Of a stretch of DNA of 64,000 bases, positions 45,810-57,424 are shown in pieces. A model generated the notes under the pieces. That model was not told where the DNA came from and ran no database searches. It was given only the letters and a program-made list of their open reading frames with translations. The stretch lies in contig JAWRVZ010000112.1 in assembly GCA_037043235.1 (NCBI GenBank), positions 1,550,001 to 1,614,000 on the forward strand. The letters run 5' to 3'. Position numbers and translations under genes: made by a program. Position 1 is the stretch's first letter. Every line of letters starts with the position of its first letter. The DNA comes from Rhodeus uyekii (Eukaryota > Chordata > Actinopteri > Cypriniformes > Acheilognathidae).

Positions 45810-46260
45810 ACTGTAAGCCGTATGGAAGATGGATGTATGATTACCATTAGGGAAATTTGTGTATAAGTTATTTTTAGGTTATTTATAAATAGCTACTGCA
45901 ACCTATTATTTTATATTTGTAAAACTGTAGCCTAAAATTAACCATTAGGAATGTCCTGTAAGTTATTTTTAGCTTATTTAAAAATAACCTCCCTGCAATT
46001 AAACCTTAAGTTTGCATATGCAAAACAATAGTATGTTTGTCTGAGTGAATCATGACAGTCATTATTCCTAGAAGTAATAGTTCCATAGTGGGGATTCCTT
46101 TTGAGTGGGATATCCTTACCACAATGACTAATACAGTGAAACAAAGAGGATCTCCATCCCGAACACAGAGGAATTCCTCATAGTATATCAGATTTAAACA
46201 AAGTCTGAACTGAAAATAAACTATAGAATTGAGATGAAAAATAACTATGTGGGATCTCAA
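45810..46260 (-). promoter_or_regulatory. conserved element alpha, copy 3, with flank
   Basis: Nearly identical to 38860-39300 apart from small indels (for example a short deletion near 46045), which break every shared reading frame. ACTATGTGGGATCTC near 46246 is the site without the Tc1 insertion found at 23.1 kb. Confidence 0.55.
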
Positions 46261-46482
46261 TGAGCGGCTACACAAATGTATTTGATTTTGTTATAATGTG
46301 AAAAAATAAGAAATGTGTCTATTTTCTTTGAACAAGCTTTATTTATTTTTTTAAGAATAGATCAGCAAAAGATATGACATCAAAATTTTTCAGATATGTA
46401 TAACATATATACGATAAAAACCAATCACTTCAGAGAATGATTTGGCTTTTAGAAACATTTAGAACAACTTGCCTTAAATAAA

Positions 46483-46729
46483 TTACAGTTCAGATATATT
46501 ATCAAAATTACATGCAGGCATGAAAAATACACACGTACAGCCTAATGAGACCCTGACTGTTTTTACTTCTAAGAACTTTTTGTGATTATGAGGTTTTGGG
46601 CAAAACCGATCGAATAATATCTTGACATCTTGCACAATCTCCTTTGCCTTCTCAGACGTATCTTTGCACTGTCCACATATGACATTAGAGTGTATCTGAG
46701 GATGTAATCTGTCTATATCAGGTGATTTT
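46483..46729 (-). pseudogene. IL-17 type-2 orphan last exon
   Basis: An intact last exon with acceptor TTTCTTGCAG and the cysteine pattern of the type-2 gene (ICGQCK, FDRFCP, VSLGCTCV). Compared with the intact gene a deletion removes the original stop, so the frame runs 12 further codons into former 3' UTR (to 46483), adding a Cys. Exons 1 and 2 and the promoter are gone: upstream sequence jumps at about 46776 to the equivalent of 26040. It has no start, so I call it a gene relic, though it could splice to a foreign exon. Confidence 0.8.
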
Positions 46730-47107
46730 CTGCAAGAAATAAGTGGTGGAGCAGCATCAAAGTTCATATTTATTTATGGACATTTCTGTCTCTCTGTATT
46801 GAGTGTGATATAGTCACACACACAAAGGCCATCTGTTACGAACCTCCTTTGACTGTTACCCATCTAGGGATTGAGGAGGGGAACATTTTAAACCCAGTTC
46901 CTATACCAATGTAAATGACCACTGTGTGAAAGATGAGAATAACGAGACCACACAAACAACGACGATTTAACCAATAATTAAAAATAATAATAATAATTAT
47001 CAGTTGGTCTAAATATTTACTGTGGTGATAAGACGTGTCGAAGATGATTATGAAAAATGTAACAAATAAAAGAAACTTTCGCAAATCAATATACATAAGA
47101 AAACCTA

Positions 47108-47385
47108 TCAGGTTACGTACGTAACCCTAGTTCCCTAAAAAGGGAACGAGACGCTGCGTCGACAACGCAATGGGAACGCCTTAGCGTAATTGTCTCGTGA
47201 AGCACGATAGTGTGTGTGAATGTACGTCGCGGGAGATGATTTCATGAACCAGAAGTATAAAGGTGCACCGCGCACCGGAAACAGAAGCTTGACAAGTTTC
47301 GAAGCAAGACCGGCAGGCACATAGAAGGCGGAGCGACGCAGCGTCTCAATCCTTTTAGGGAACTAGGGACATATACATAACCTGA
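47108..47385. mobile_element. MITE with DIRS-like palindromic ends, copy 2
   Basis: Ends CAGGTTACGTACGTAACCC and its approximate complement at 47365-47385. Between them are ATGAACCAGAAGTATAAAGG, a promoter-like block shared with the DIRS element at 63.0 kb. Confidence 0.6.
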
Positions 47386-49641
47386 GAAGTTCCCTGTCAA
47401 GCAAACTCGCGCTGCACACAGGGACGGGGGTATGCCGAGCGAAAAGTGGCTCACACGATAACACTCATGTTCCCAGAGTGGGAAGGACCAGCCAGCCGCA
47501 TCGTAAGGATCTGCAAGAGATACTCCTGCTGTAAGTGCCACGCTCCAGTGGAGTGTGCTTGGACCACCAGTGAGGCAATTCAGCCAACTCTCGGCACTTG
47601 CCAAGTTCTCAGGGGACCCGCAGACAAACGGTCGATCTGGCTTGTACCACAGGGCCTCAGCTCTGTGGACATAAGCCTCCAGTGCTCACACAGGACTGCA
47701 GATCCTTTCCTGGTCAGGATGGAAGGACACAGTGCCTGCAGTATGAAGCTTGAGATCTCCTAAGATAGGGAGAAAAGTGAGGGTTTTTTAAGACCTCAGA
47801 GGTAAAAGAGGGCACCGGGGAAGGCCCTGGAAAGCTAGGGACGAGTCCCAAGGTGGAACCCTAGAACATACTACAGGCCTCGGCCTCAGAGTGCCACGGA
47901 GGAAAAAAGTAATGAAATGGGTAATAAAGAAAGGAACCACTTAAAGGTACGTGGTAAGCAGCAATGGAAGCCAAAAATACCTTTAGTGTGGAAGGGGATA
48001 ATCCTTCGAAGTGAAAAATATTAACTCCTGGGCAACCGTTTCCTTGTGGACGGAACTCTGGAGTGGAGAGTTGTCTCAGGAACCTCAGTTGAGGGACCAG
48101 AGTATATGAGCTGAGCCCCATAAGAGGCGAAGCCTACAGCCTCCACTGTTTCAGGCGAGGAAGTATTATCCTGCCTTGGCCTGGGCCAATTCCAGAACTC
48201 CTGGGAGCAGAGCGATCGGGGTAAAGGCGTACAGATGCAGCTTCGGCTACATCTGATACAAAGCGTTCAGTCCAAACGGAGCTGGAAAAAAGAGGGAGAG
48301 CCAAAGTGGATAGAGAGTCGTCTCTAGCGATGCAAACAGATCCATCAGTGCTCACAGATATGCTCCACCCATCTGGGTGGAACATATTCCTCGGGCCTCA
48401 GCCCCTGCCTCAGCATGATGTCTACTCTCAAGTTTTTGCGACTCCAGGAGGTAAACGCTCAAAAAGGAAGTTGTTTCCCTAGGGTCCCGAGAAGGATCTC
48501 TCATGCCGACTGTAAAGAGGACACGAACAGGGAACCCCCGATGTGTTACCGATCTGGACAACAGCATGATGTCCCATAAGGTCTGGGAAAAATGCTCCAA
48601 CCGGACTACCATCATCTCTAGCAACTCGAGTGCCAGAAGAGGTGGCGTCAATGGGCTGACTATGACACAGGATCCCAACAACACTTCAGAAGGTGGTCTC
48701 CAAAAATGAGGATACAACACCTTCTGACTTGTGCCCAGTCTTAGCCCCCAGCTCCTTCAAGTGAGCGAGAATGTCATCTCGATGCTAAACTGCTAACTGT
48801 GACTAAGCCAAGGATCAACAAATCGTTGATGAGATTCAGCACGGATATGTTACAGCTAGGGTAAAGAGCTAGTGAATCTGAACAACAGCCTGACGTCTCC
48901 TAAGGTCTGGGAGAAATGTCTGACAGACCTGATGCTGAGCGATCCCTCAGGATCACCCCAAACCCATGAGAGAGGTATCTGTCAACGGCATACGCGCTGA
49001 CAGAGCGCTCCGAGTATGGGCCTATGGGATGAAAGCCAGAATTGCTTCAACCAACTCCTCAGAATTGGCTCGTTGACGCCCGCCTCCAATCCAAGTCAGT
49101 AGATACCGCACAGGGCGTGCTTCCAGAACTTGGGGGATCCCTGCGATAGCGATCACCACTGAGCCGCAGCTGCAGCAGGACTGAAAACCGAGAGCCTGAG
49201 CAGCCTTCTCGAAGACTATCAGACGGGATTGGGCAATCTACTCAGTCAGCAACCTCGAGTGTGGACCATGCATGCCATGCAGGAGCGTCTTCTCTTACAG
49301 AGTATTACTGCTAGAAGTAGCGCAGCCAGTGTTCTCAAACACTGACCGAGCATGATCCGCTCCCAAACAAATAATGAAAGATTGTGTGCATCCCTGCTTG
49401 CATAGTAGCATGGGCAGGGAGAAACACACCATCACACTGATTGCTTGCTTTGCCATTTCTGCATACACACGTTTAGCTCCAGCGCTTGCTGAAGACACTA
49501 AAGCTTCATACCCCTGGTTCATGACGTCATTTCCCACAACGTACATTCACAAACGTTGGTTCTATTGTGCTTCATGAGAAAATTACGCTAAGGCATTCCC
49601 ATTACATTGTCGACGCAGCGCGAGTTCCCTTGACAGAGAAA
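47386..49641 (-). mobile_element. DIRS-like retrotransposon, minus strand, decayed
   Basis: Inverted ends (AGTTCCCTGTCAAG, CTCGCGCTGC at the left; GACGCAGCGCGAGTTCCCTT and GACAGAGAA at the right). On the minus strand, 49295-49546 keeps the first-gene motif ICLGADHARSVFENTGC, the counterpart of TCLGEDHARSVLKGSEC at 63.2 kb. Further fragments such as 48352-48720 are degenerate. With the MITE it fills a gap between homologues of 26.40 and 26.41 kb, so the two inserted at one place or one inside the other. No intact reverse transcriptase or tyrosine recombinase. Confidence 0.65.
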
Positions 49642-50289
49642 TATTGTTTTGTTTGAACACACACTCTGAAGAAGAACACAATGAATACACCTTTGGTATT
49701 TTAAATAGCAAAATTGTCAAGAACTATAATTCACGAGTTCACACTTACGAATGATTCAGGAGCAATGGATGGTAAGCGTATTTGGCGAGCTGTCCGAGGA
49801 GAGGGCTCCGAGCTCGGTATTAGCCCGAACCTGGAGCACTCCCCCCGTATCCTGACTTTTGATAGGAACAATTAAGTGTGAGGAGTTGGGGTGGTGGAGG
49901 GATGCCGAAAAATGTCAAAGAGCTGTAGGTGAGTCAAACGTGTCTATATATACGTACTTCCTCTCCTGCTGATAGGATGAGGAGTAATTGCTGATGACGT
50001 GTTGATTGTATTAATCATTTGAACGTGCTCCTCCCGAACTTTGTTAATAAAACATCATTTCACGAGTTCACACTTACGAATGATTCAGGAGCAATGGATG
50101 GTAAGCGTATTTGGCAAGCTGTCCGAGGAGAGGGCTCCGAGCTCGGTATTAGCCCGAACCTGGAGCACTCCCCCCAAATATTGCAACCTAGTCGGACAGC
50201 CGCTAAAGATTTTGATGACCCCCCAAAGAATTGCGAAGTTATGGCTGAGGGGGGGGGGAAATGTGAGTTCGGGAGGGCAGATAAATGAA

Positions 50290-50915
50290 TTTAGAAGCTT
50301 GCTCCTGCGGGAGCGTCACTGCTGCGGCAGTGGAATTTAGAAGCTTGCTCCTGCGGGAGCGTCACTGCTGCGGCAGTGGAAGTTAGAGAGAGCTGGAAGA
50401 TAGAGAGAGCTTACTCCTGCGGGAGCGTCACTGCTGCGGCAGTGGAAGTTAGAGAGAGCTGGAAGATAGAGAGAGCTTGCTCCTGCGGGAGCGTCACTGC
50501 TGCGGCAGTGGAAGTTAGAGAGAGCTGGAAGATAGAGAGAGCTTGCTCCTGCGGGAGCGTCACTGCTGCGGCAGTGGAAGTTAGAGAGAGCTGGAAGATA
50601 GAGAGAGCTTGCTCCTGCGGGAGCGTCACTGCTGCGGCAGTGGAAGTTAGAGAGAGCTGGAAGATAGAGAGAGCTTGCTCCTGCGGGAGCGTCACTGCTG
50701 CGGCAGTGGAAGTTAGAGAGAGCTGGAAGATAGAGAGAGCTTGCTCCTGCGGGAGCGTCACTGCTGCGGCAGTGGGAGTTAGAGAGAGCTGGAAGATAGA
50801 GAGAGCTTACTCCTGCGGGAGCGTCACTGCTGCGGCAGTGGGAGTTAGAGAGAGCTGGAAGATAGAGAGAGCTTGCTCCTGCGGGAGCGTCACTGCTGCG
50901 GCAGTGGGAGTTCTG
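50290..50915 (+). repeat. 66-bp minisatellite of paired hairpins
   Basis: About ten repeat units, eight of them 66 bp. Each contains two perfect stem-loops with the same loop: GCTCC-TGCG-GGAGC and CACTGC-TGCG-GCAGTG. As RNA both are C(UGCG)G, the UNCG tetraloop class. Because 66 is divisible by 3, both strands show long open frames through it; these are by-products. More copies lie at 51245-51400, 51845-51990 and, degenerate, 52382-52530. Confidence 0.92.
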
Positions 50916-50939
50916 TTCAGTGTTTTAGTCTCTTGAAAT

Positions 50940-51850
50940 TATTTTGGTTACAGACGTCTAAATACACTCAAGAAATAACAAAATCAATATGGTTTGTAAA
51001 AAGCATGAGTAAAACCTTTCAATTATAAATTGACAGTTGAATTTATATCAGATGCATGTTGCATATTTAATTTCAAAACGAACTTACCTGTCGAAACAAA
51101 CTTACCTGTTGGAGATCGGAATATCAAAGTTTATGAAAGGTTACAGACGTCTAAATACACTCAAGAAATAACAAAATCAGTATGGTTTGTAAAAAGCATA
51201 AGTAAAACCTTTCAATTATAAATTGACAGTTGAATTTATATCAGATGCAATTAGAAGCTGGCTTCTGGGGGAGCGTCACTGCTGCGGCGGTGGAAGTTGG
51301 AGAGAGCTAGCTCCTGCGGGAGCGACACTGCTGCGGCAGTGGAAGTTAGAGAGAGCTTGCTCCTGCGGGAGCGTCACTGCTGCGGCAGTGGGAGTTCTGT
51401 GCAGTGTTTCAGTTTCAGTTTTCAGTTTCAATTTCAGGAGTCTTGAAATCACTCTGGTTACAGACGTCTAAATACACTCAAGAAATCACAAAATCAGTAT
51501 GGTTTGTAAAAGCATAAGTAAAACCTTTCAATTATAAATTGACAGTTGAATTTATATCAGATGCATGTTGCATATTTAATTTCAAAACAAACTTACCTGT
51601 TGGAGATCGGAATGTCAAAGTTTATGAAAGTTCACAAACTTATTGGCTTTGAATAAACCCTGAGCAGGGGTTCATCCAAATATCATAGACTTATAAAGCT
51701 TATCATAGACTTAAAGGGAGTCTTGAAATTACTTTGGTTACAGACCTCTAAATACACTCAAGAAATAACAAAATCAGTATGGTTTGTAAAAAGCATGAGT
51801 AAAACCTTTCAATTATAAATTGACAGTTGAATTTATATCAGATGCAATTA
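50940..51850 (+). repeat. second tandem family interleaved with the hairpin repeats
   Basis: TTACAGACGTCTAAATACAC through CAATTATAAATTGACAGTTG and TATATCAGATGCA recurs at about 50948, 51143, 51460 and 51738. Two of the four are followed by hairpin repeats, making a higher-order array. Confidence 0.85.
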
Positions 51851-52530
51851 GAAGCTGGCTCCTGCGGGAGCGTCACTGCTGCGGCAGTGGTAGTTAGAGA
51901 TAGCTTGCTCCTGCGGGAGCATCACTGCTGCGGCAGTTGAAGTTAGAGATAGCTTGCTCCTGCGGGAGTGTCAGTGCTGCGGCAATGGAAGCAATGGCCA
52001 TGAAGTTGTAAGTGGGGAGGAGCTGAAGCTTAACAGAAGACCTTGTTTGAATGTGCGATCTGTTTGGTCTGATGTGGCTCTTGAAAGCTTCTGGAGACCA
52101 GCGGCGCAATGCTTGTATTACTGTTGGGAAAAGGCCTTGCACAGCCGTGGTTGCTGCACCTGTGCGAAATGAATGGCTGGATGAATGGTCTGTTGGGAAT
52201 CCGGTTTGGGGTAGCGTAGCTTTAAGAAGTTTGGAACCGGAACTTGTAATGGGGTGGAATCGTCTATAGAGAGTGGGACGGATGGGAGTTTAGCCTGCGA
52301 GTTTCTGAAATGAAAGTAGGCTGAGTGGATGTGATGGTGGGTTATGAGCATCTGAGGTAACCAAGCCAGTGTGAACATGGCTTCACTGCTGCGGCAGTGG
52401 GAAAATTCCCCCTTGGCTGACTCCTGCGGGAGTGTGGGGGAACATCATTGCTGCGGCAATGGGGGCAGCGGTGGAATCATTTCTATTTGAACTGAGCTCA
52501 TGCGGGAGTGTGGAGGTGCATCACTACTGC

Positions 52531-54110
52531 GGAAAAGGAGAACTTCCTCTGAACTAATCGCGTGTTGGATGATGGAGATTGTCCATTTCCTCGACTTCTG
52601 TTGTCTCTTGAGGCGGTGAAAGCCTTTTCTGGAGAGACTGATTTGATCGAATGTAACTCCTGAAGCTTCCGAAGACCTGCGGCCCAGTGCTTAGATCTGC
52701 TGGTTTTGGGACACGACATGTGGTGGGGTGATTTAAGTCTTCAGTGAAGAGTGGGTCGGATGGGAGTTTGGCCTGCTCTCTTAAATGAGGGTTGGCAACG
52801 AAGGATTGTTGCTGTCGGAGTAAGAAAGCCTTACAGTTTGGTCTCTCTTACTTTCGTTGTGCAGCGCTGACGACTCAGAATAAGGATGGATTTGGCTTGA
52901 GGTTGGATGATGGAATCAGAGGAACTGGAATCTATATGGCTCGACCATGGCGTTGAGTGGTCGGACGACATTTGGGTAGAATCCTTGGCGGAGAGTAGGG
53001 ATACGGATTTCCAACGTGATTGGTTGTCTGGTGTCTGAGCTGGTGGGTTGCGTTCTTGATATGCCTTTGATGAGCAGAGGATTAGGTTTCGGCAGTGAGA
53101 AGTAGATTTCACCTAGGTAACCCATGGTGAAGCTGGCTTGGAAGTTCTTGGTGTTAATGGAATGCACTACGAGTCTGTGGTAGTGGGTAGAGACCATGTG
53201 GAGCAGACCACATGTGGAGTGGAAAGTCTTGAACTTTTCCACTCCACATGTAATCCTCCGAGGGAGTGGTTTGAAGCGAAAGCTTGAAGAATGAACATTT
53301 AGCGTCGATAAATATCAACTCTGAATATTGATGTCCTGGTTGGGAATAGGTCCACCTCTGGTGGCAGCAGCCTTAAGTTCAGTTGGGATTTGCGTTCAAC
53401 TGTTGTTGGCGACAGAGGTGGTTCTAAGCAGCAGTGTTTGTGGAATGGCATAGCAGAGAACGGGATGAAAGGAGAATTAGCATGGTGGAGAGAATTAGGT
53501 GGGAAAGGCCAGGGGCGAAGCCACTTGCGGAGGCAGCCTCACGCTAGGATCGGAAGGCCGGGCTGCAGGCCTAACATAGGGGAAAAGTTAGGTACGTGCT
53601 GCCGTTGCTAACCCTGCACCGCTGGCGGAGGCAAGCTCGCACTTAAAGGGCGGCGTTTGTCGCTAGATGTTGGCGTGTGAGGTGCAGTGCTGGAAAACTG
53701 CAGTGTGCTGCTGCGTCTTAACGCTTGGAAATCTGGTTTGCAAGGGAGAGATATGAAGATTTAAGGAACGTACGTTTGAGGCATTTTGAAGGTAGAGTTG
53801 ATTTGGAGATGGTACGGCTGACTGAAGCGAGACCTATTCTAGTTGATTTGCTTTGGTCGTCCTCCTTTACTATTGATACGAGTGCTGAGGTGTCGTAGGA
53901 AGTTGGGCAAGAAGGTGGATGTCTTGATGGTGGAGGTGAAGGCAAGCCTCGGCGTCATAGGGTGCGACAACGGAGCGGAAGAGCTGGCGACCGCGTGGTG
54001 TTGTTGGAGGCTCGGTTGCAGTGTTTGTTGAGTGCAAGAGCTCCTTTCGACAGTGGGATACAGTGAAGGAACTTGGGAGGAAGAGTTTATCGTGAAACTG
54101 GTACATCTCA
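52531..54110. other. element interior, no gene recognised
   Basis: GC-richer than the flanks; several short frames on both strands but none with recognisable motifs. A palindromic stretch around CTTTTCCACTCCACATG (53205-53250) repeats TCCACATGT in both orientations. Confidence 0.4.
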
Positions 54111-54118
54111 ATCTTGGA

Positions 54119-54840
54119 CAGGGGTGGCCAACCTGTTCAGCATAATGAGCCTCAAAATAAAGCTCGTGGCTGCGGAGCCGCATGAAAGACTGTTAAATTC
54201 ACATTTGTTGATGGGGTTTTTGGCATTAGAAAGGTCTCGCACATATATCACACATTTAATACGTTTATAAATAAATTTTTTAATACTTTTTACATATGGC
54301 AACCCACGAGCTATGCAAGCATGCAGAGACAATGCGTCTGTGGATTATATATGCGGGAAAAACGGTATATCATCTCATTGACGGTGACAGGAAGTATAAA
54401 AGTAAGCAGCGGCTTGGTAATGTAGTGATCGGTTGGAAAACGTCTCCGGTTACTATCGTAACATCTGTAATTTTATCATATTCCGTTTAGAGAAGTATGA
54501 AGAAAATGCTATTTAAGATATTTATACCGTCTGGCAGCCAGATCTGCATCGCGCTACGATTGGCCAGTTGTCAACTGCTGTTATCCATAAAGTTTCAGAA
54601 ATGACGTGAAGGGGAGGAGTTCCCGAATGCATTTCATTAAACATCTCGTTCCTACTCTCGAAAGGGAACGCGCTTCTGCGCGCCTCTATTTGAATTCGGT
54701 AAAAACATCATGTCCACGTGAGCGGCGGCTGATCTTGGCAGGATACATGTAAATTTATGTTTTTGTAGACAAAGGTCTCAGCGGGCCGGATGAGAGCTGC
54801 GAAAGCAGTCAAAGAGCCGCATGCGGGTTGGCTGCCCCTG
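54119..54840. mobile_element. non-autonomous hAT element
   Basis: Ends CAGGGGTGGCCAACC and GGTTGGCTGCCCCTG, with an 8-bp duplication that differs at one base (ATCTTGGA 54111-54118, TTCTTGGA 54841-54848). 722 bp, no transposase. Nested in the split-repeat element. Confidence 0.85.
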
Positions 54841-56035
54841 TTCTTGGACAATGTGGCGAAAGGCGGGGCATCACATGATCGCCTGCTAGATTTGAACACA
54901 TTGGCTGGCGCTGAGCCAGAGAAAGCGCTCAAAGCTTGTTGCTGTTCAGTGTTTCAATCTCTTGAATTATTTTGGTTACAGACGTCTATCGACTTATAAA
55001 GCTTATCATGGACTTAAAGGATTGAAACAGTGAAGGCAAAGAATTACTTTGAAAATAGAAAGTGCATATGGTTTCTTTCCGGCGAGTCCACTTAATAGCC
55101 GATTAAGTTGAAACAACAAGGCAGCGTTGGCAATAAGTACTTGATTCTTGTGTGGGCGGCTGAGCGCGCGATCGACTGTAATGAGCGCGATCTGAAGTGG
55201 CGCGTGCGATCGGACTGTACTGCGCGCGATCTGGCTTCGGTGCGCGCTACTGCTTGAGATGCGAGGAAGCAGCGCGTTACTTTAGAACAATCACATCTCA
55301 GACGTGGGTTCCCCGGAACAGTAGTATTGAGAGGCACAACTGCTCGTGATTTAGCGATGCAAAAATAAAAGCGCCGGGAAGGATTACAGCTGCTCTTGTT
55401 TGTGTGAGCTGACGGACTGAGAGAGTGTGAGCTGAAACTGCAGCGCGGTCTGCTGAGGCTCGCGGCAGCGGCGGCGGCCTGGCTAGCAGGAAGAAAGCGG
55501 CATTGCCTGAGAGTCGAGCTTGTAGCTCGACCAGCTTTATCGTCCTTTCTCAATGGCAGGAGCGATTAAAGCCGATGTAGAGCTGCTGGATACGGATGTT
55601 TACTTGGTGGCGAGAACAGGCCTCAAGTCTTACTGTGCGTTGCTTGTTGTTGCTTAGGACCCGTTTGTTTGGTCTGGCACCCGAGATGTATTGCTGAGGG
55701 TGATATAATATAGTTAGCATAGTGTTGGGCGGATGGGGATCGCTACTGGGTCCGGAGGTTTTCGTGGAGAATCCATCTGACGAGTGGAGCTCGATTTCGG
55801 GTGTATAGCGACCAGAAGGCGGAGCCACAATGCCGTAAACTGTCGAGCTGCCGAAAAATGTCAAAGAGCTGTAGGTGAGTCAAACGTGTCTATATATACG
55901 TACTTCCTCTCCTGCTGATAGGATGAGGAGTAATTGCTGATGACGTGTTGATTGTATTAATCATTTGAACGTGCTCCTCCCGAACTTTGTTAATAAAACA
56001 TCATTAAATTAAAATTATTAAAATGTATTCATACG

Positions 56036-56360
56036 TTTTTTTATTTTTTTATTATTTCTTAGTGATAATGAACATAGACTAGCTATTAATCCTGCTTCAG
56101 ACATTCATTTTTAGTTGGTTCGATGACATATGCAAAACAATACATGTGCCTCCGGCTGTCAGATCAAACCATGATGGGCAATATTGTTATTATGGAAACA
56201 ATAGGTTCATCGTGGGGATTCCTTTTGTGTGGAATATCCTTACAATGAGTACTATTGCCAGACAAATTCTGGACACAAAGATAATCTCCTTTGCATTGCC
56301 TAGACAGAAATTCCTCACATCATCCTTGTCATATTCAATAAGCTTTTCCATTACACACTG
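56036..56360 (+). promoter_or_regulatory. conserved element beta, copy 3
   Basis: TATGCAAAACAATACATGTG and TTCATCGTGGGGATTCCTTT with the longer GTGTGGAATATCCTTAC block that links beta to alpha. Confidence 0.55.
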
Positions 56361-56902
56361 TTACTTTTATTACACAGCAATGTAACACATTACAAAATAC
56401 TCCAACTTGATTTAGTGTCTTAGCTTGGTGACTAATGATAATGGAGAAGCTACATTTCTCAAAATTGATTTTATTTTAAAGAGAACCATCTGTCCTTTGA
56501 TCTGATTGAATTGATTTAGAAGTTGCTTTTGCTTTGTTTGCTTGACTCATTTCTAAAGCACTGCAAAAGTGAGAAAAATTGAGTCATGTCAATGTATTAT
56601 TATGAAAAAAATAACTACTATTTCCAATAAACATATGTTAAATTAATTGTTTGGAATGTTCTATTTACACTACAGTTTTGGGTTGGTGAAAATTTTCAAT
56701 TCAAAGTTTTAGAAAATACAATAGAAACAGTAATATTATAAAATATTATTCCAGTTTAAAATTAAATTTCTGCTGGAATGTTTTTTAAATGTATTTTATT
56801 TATGTGATCAAAGCTGTGATTTTAGCATGTTTAAAAGTGTTTACTGTCGCCTCTGAACTGAACAATTTAAAGGAGCCTTACTAAATAAAAGTAAATTTCT
56901 TA

Positions 56903-56906
56903 TAAA

Positions 56907-56956
<50 letters not shown>
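56903..56956 (+). repeat. poly(A)-(TA)n tract
   Basis: About 20 A followed by about 15 TA; at the same relative position as the poly(A) at 26.90 kb. Confidence 0.85.
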
Positions 56957-56961
<5 letters not shown>

Positions 56962-57044
56962 GGCTATGTTACATTATTGATACCATGTATTTTAAAATAT
57001 ATAATAACAATTATTATAATGATATAACAATCATTTGAAATGTT

Positions 57045-57360
57045 TTGTTTTGGTTTAGATAATTGCTTTTATAATTGTTTCTACTTGCAGATTCACTTTT
57101 TTATCAGTTTCACTGACCAGTAAATGTTTATGCTAACAACGATTTCCATTGTAACCCTTCAACCTACACGTCTTCACCAGAACATTTTAGGCCAATAAAA
57201 ATTCTGCCGCAGTGTGAATGTCACTGCCAGAACTGCATAGTGTTTGCTTGTTTTGTTTAGGATTTGTTTATCCAATGGAAAGGTCACGTTCACAGTGAAA
57301 GTGTTTGTCATCAAGTGAAACTCAATTTCTCTTTGAACAAAGGAAAAACATGTTCATATC
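57045..57360 (+). other. conserved non-coding segment gamma, copy 3
   Basis: Matches 27196-27490 and 43000-43310. Confidence 0.5.
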
Positions 57361-57424
57361 TGCAATATTCTGAGAGTGGCCCCTGACTGTACATTTAGGA
57401 AGTGTAGATTTCGGAAGTGTTCTA

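Larger units (their letters stand above)
49730..56005 (-). mobile_element. 6.3-kb element with split direct repeats (Ngaro/PAT-like), non-coding
   Basis: Repeat X (117 bp) occurs at 49730-49846 and 50059-50175; repeat Y (157 bp) at 49903-50059 and 55849-56005. Order on the plus strand: X1, 56-bp gap, Y1, X2, interior, Y2. Read on the minus strand this is A1-interior-B1-A2-B2, the split-direct-repeat plan of Ngaro/PAT tyrosine-recombinase retrotransposons. The paralogous block (about 26.49 kb) runs from the left flank (CAAGAACTA) into the right flank, so the whole X1-Y2 stretch is one insertion with unlike ends, which an ordinary LTR element would not have. No polymerase or recombinase gene remains. 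Y has TATATATACG and AATAAA readable on the plus strand, which leaves orientation open. Confidence 0.55.

Noticed and set aside
22797..46275. Similar minus-strand frames in element alpha (22797-23057, 39030-39317, 46006-46275) as a conserved exon
   Set aside because: Indels between copies shift the frame and there are no shared splice sites; better explained as non-coding conservation.
50290..50915. CRISPR-like array
   Set aside because: The repeats are directly adjacent with no unique spacers, and the genome is vertebrate.
50376..50936. 186-codon frame of 22-residue repeats, with an antisense repeat frame
   Set aside because: A by-product of a 66-bp tandem repeat whose length is divisible by three; both strands are open.
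55092..55553. 153-codon Ser/Arg-rich minus-strand frame
   Set aside because: No domain recognised; GC-rich interior of the split-repeat element, probably a chance frame.
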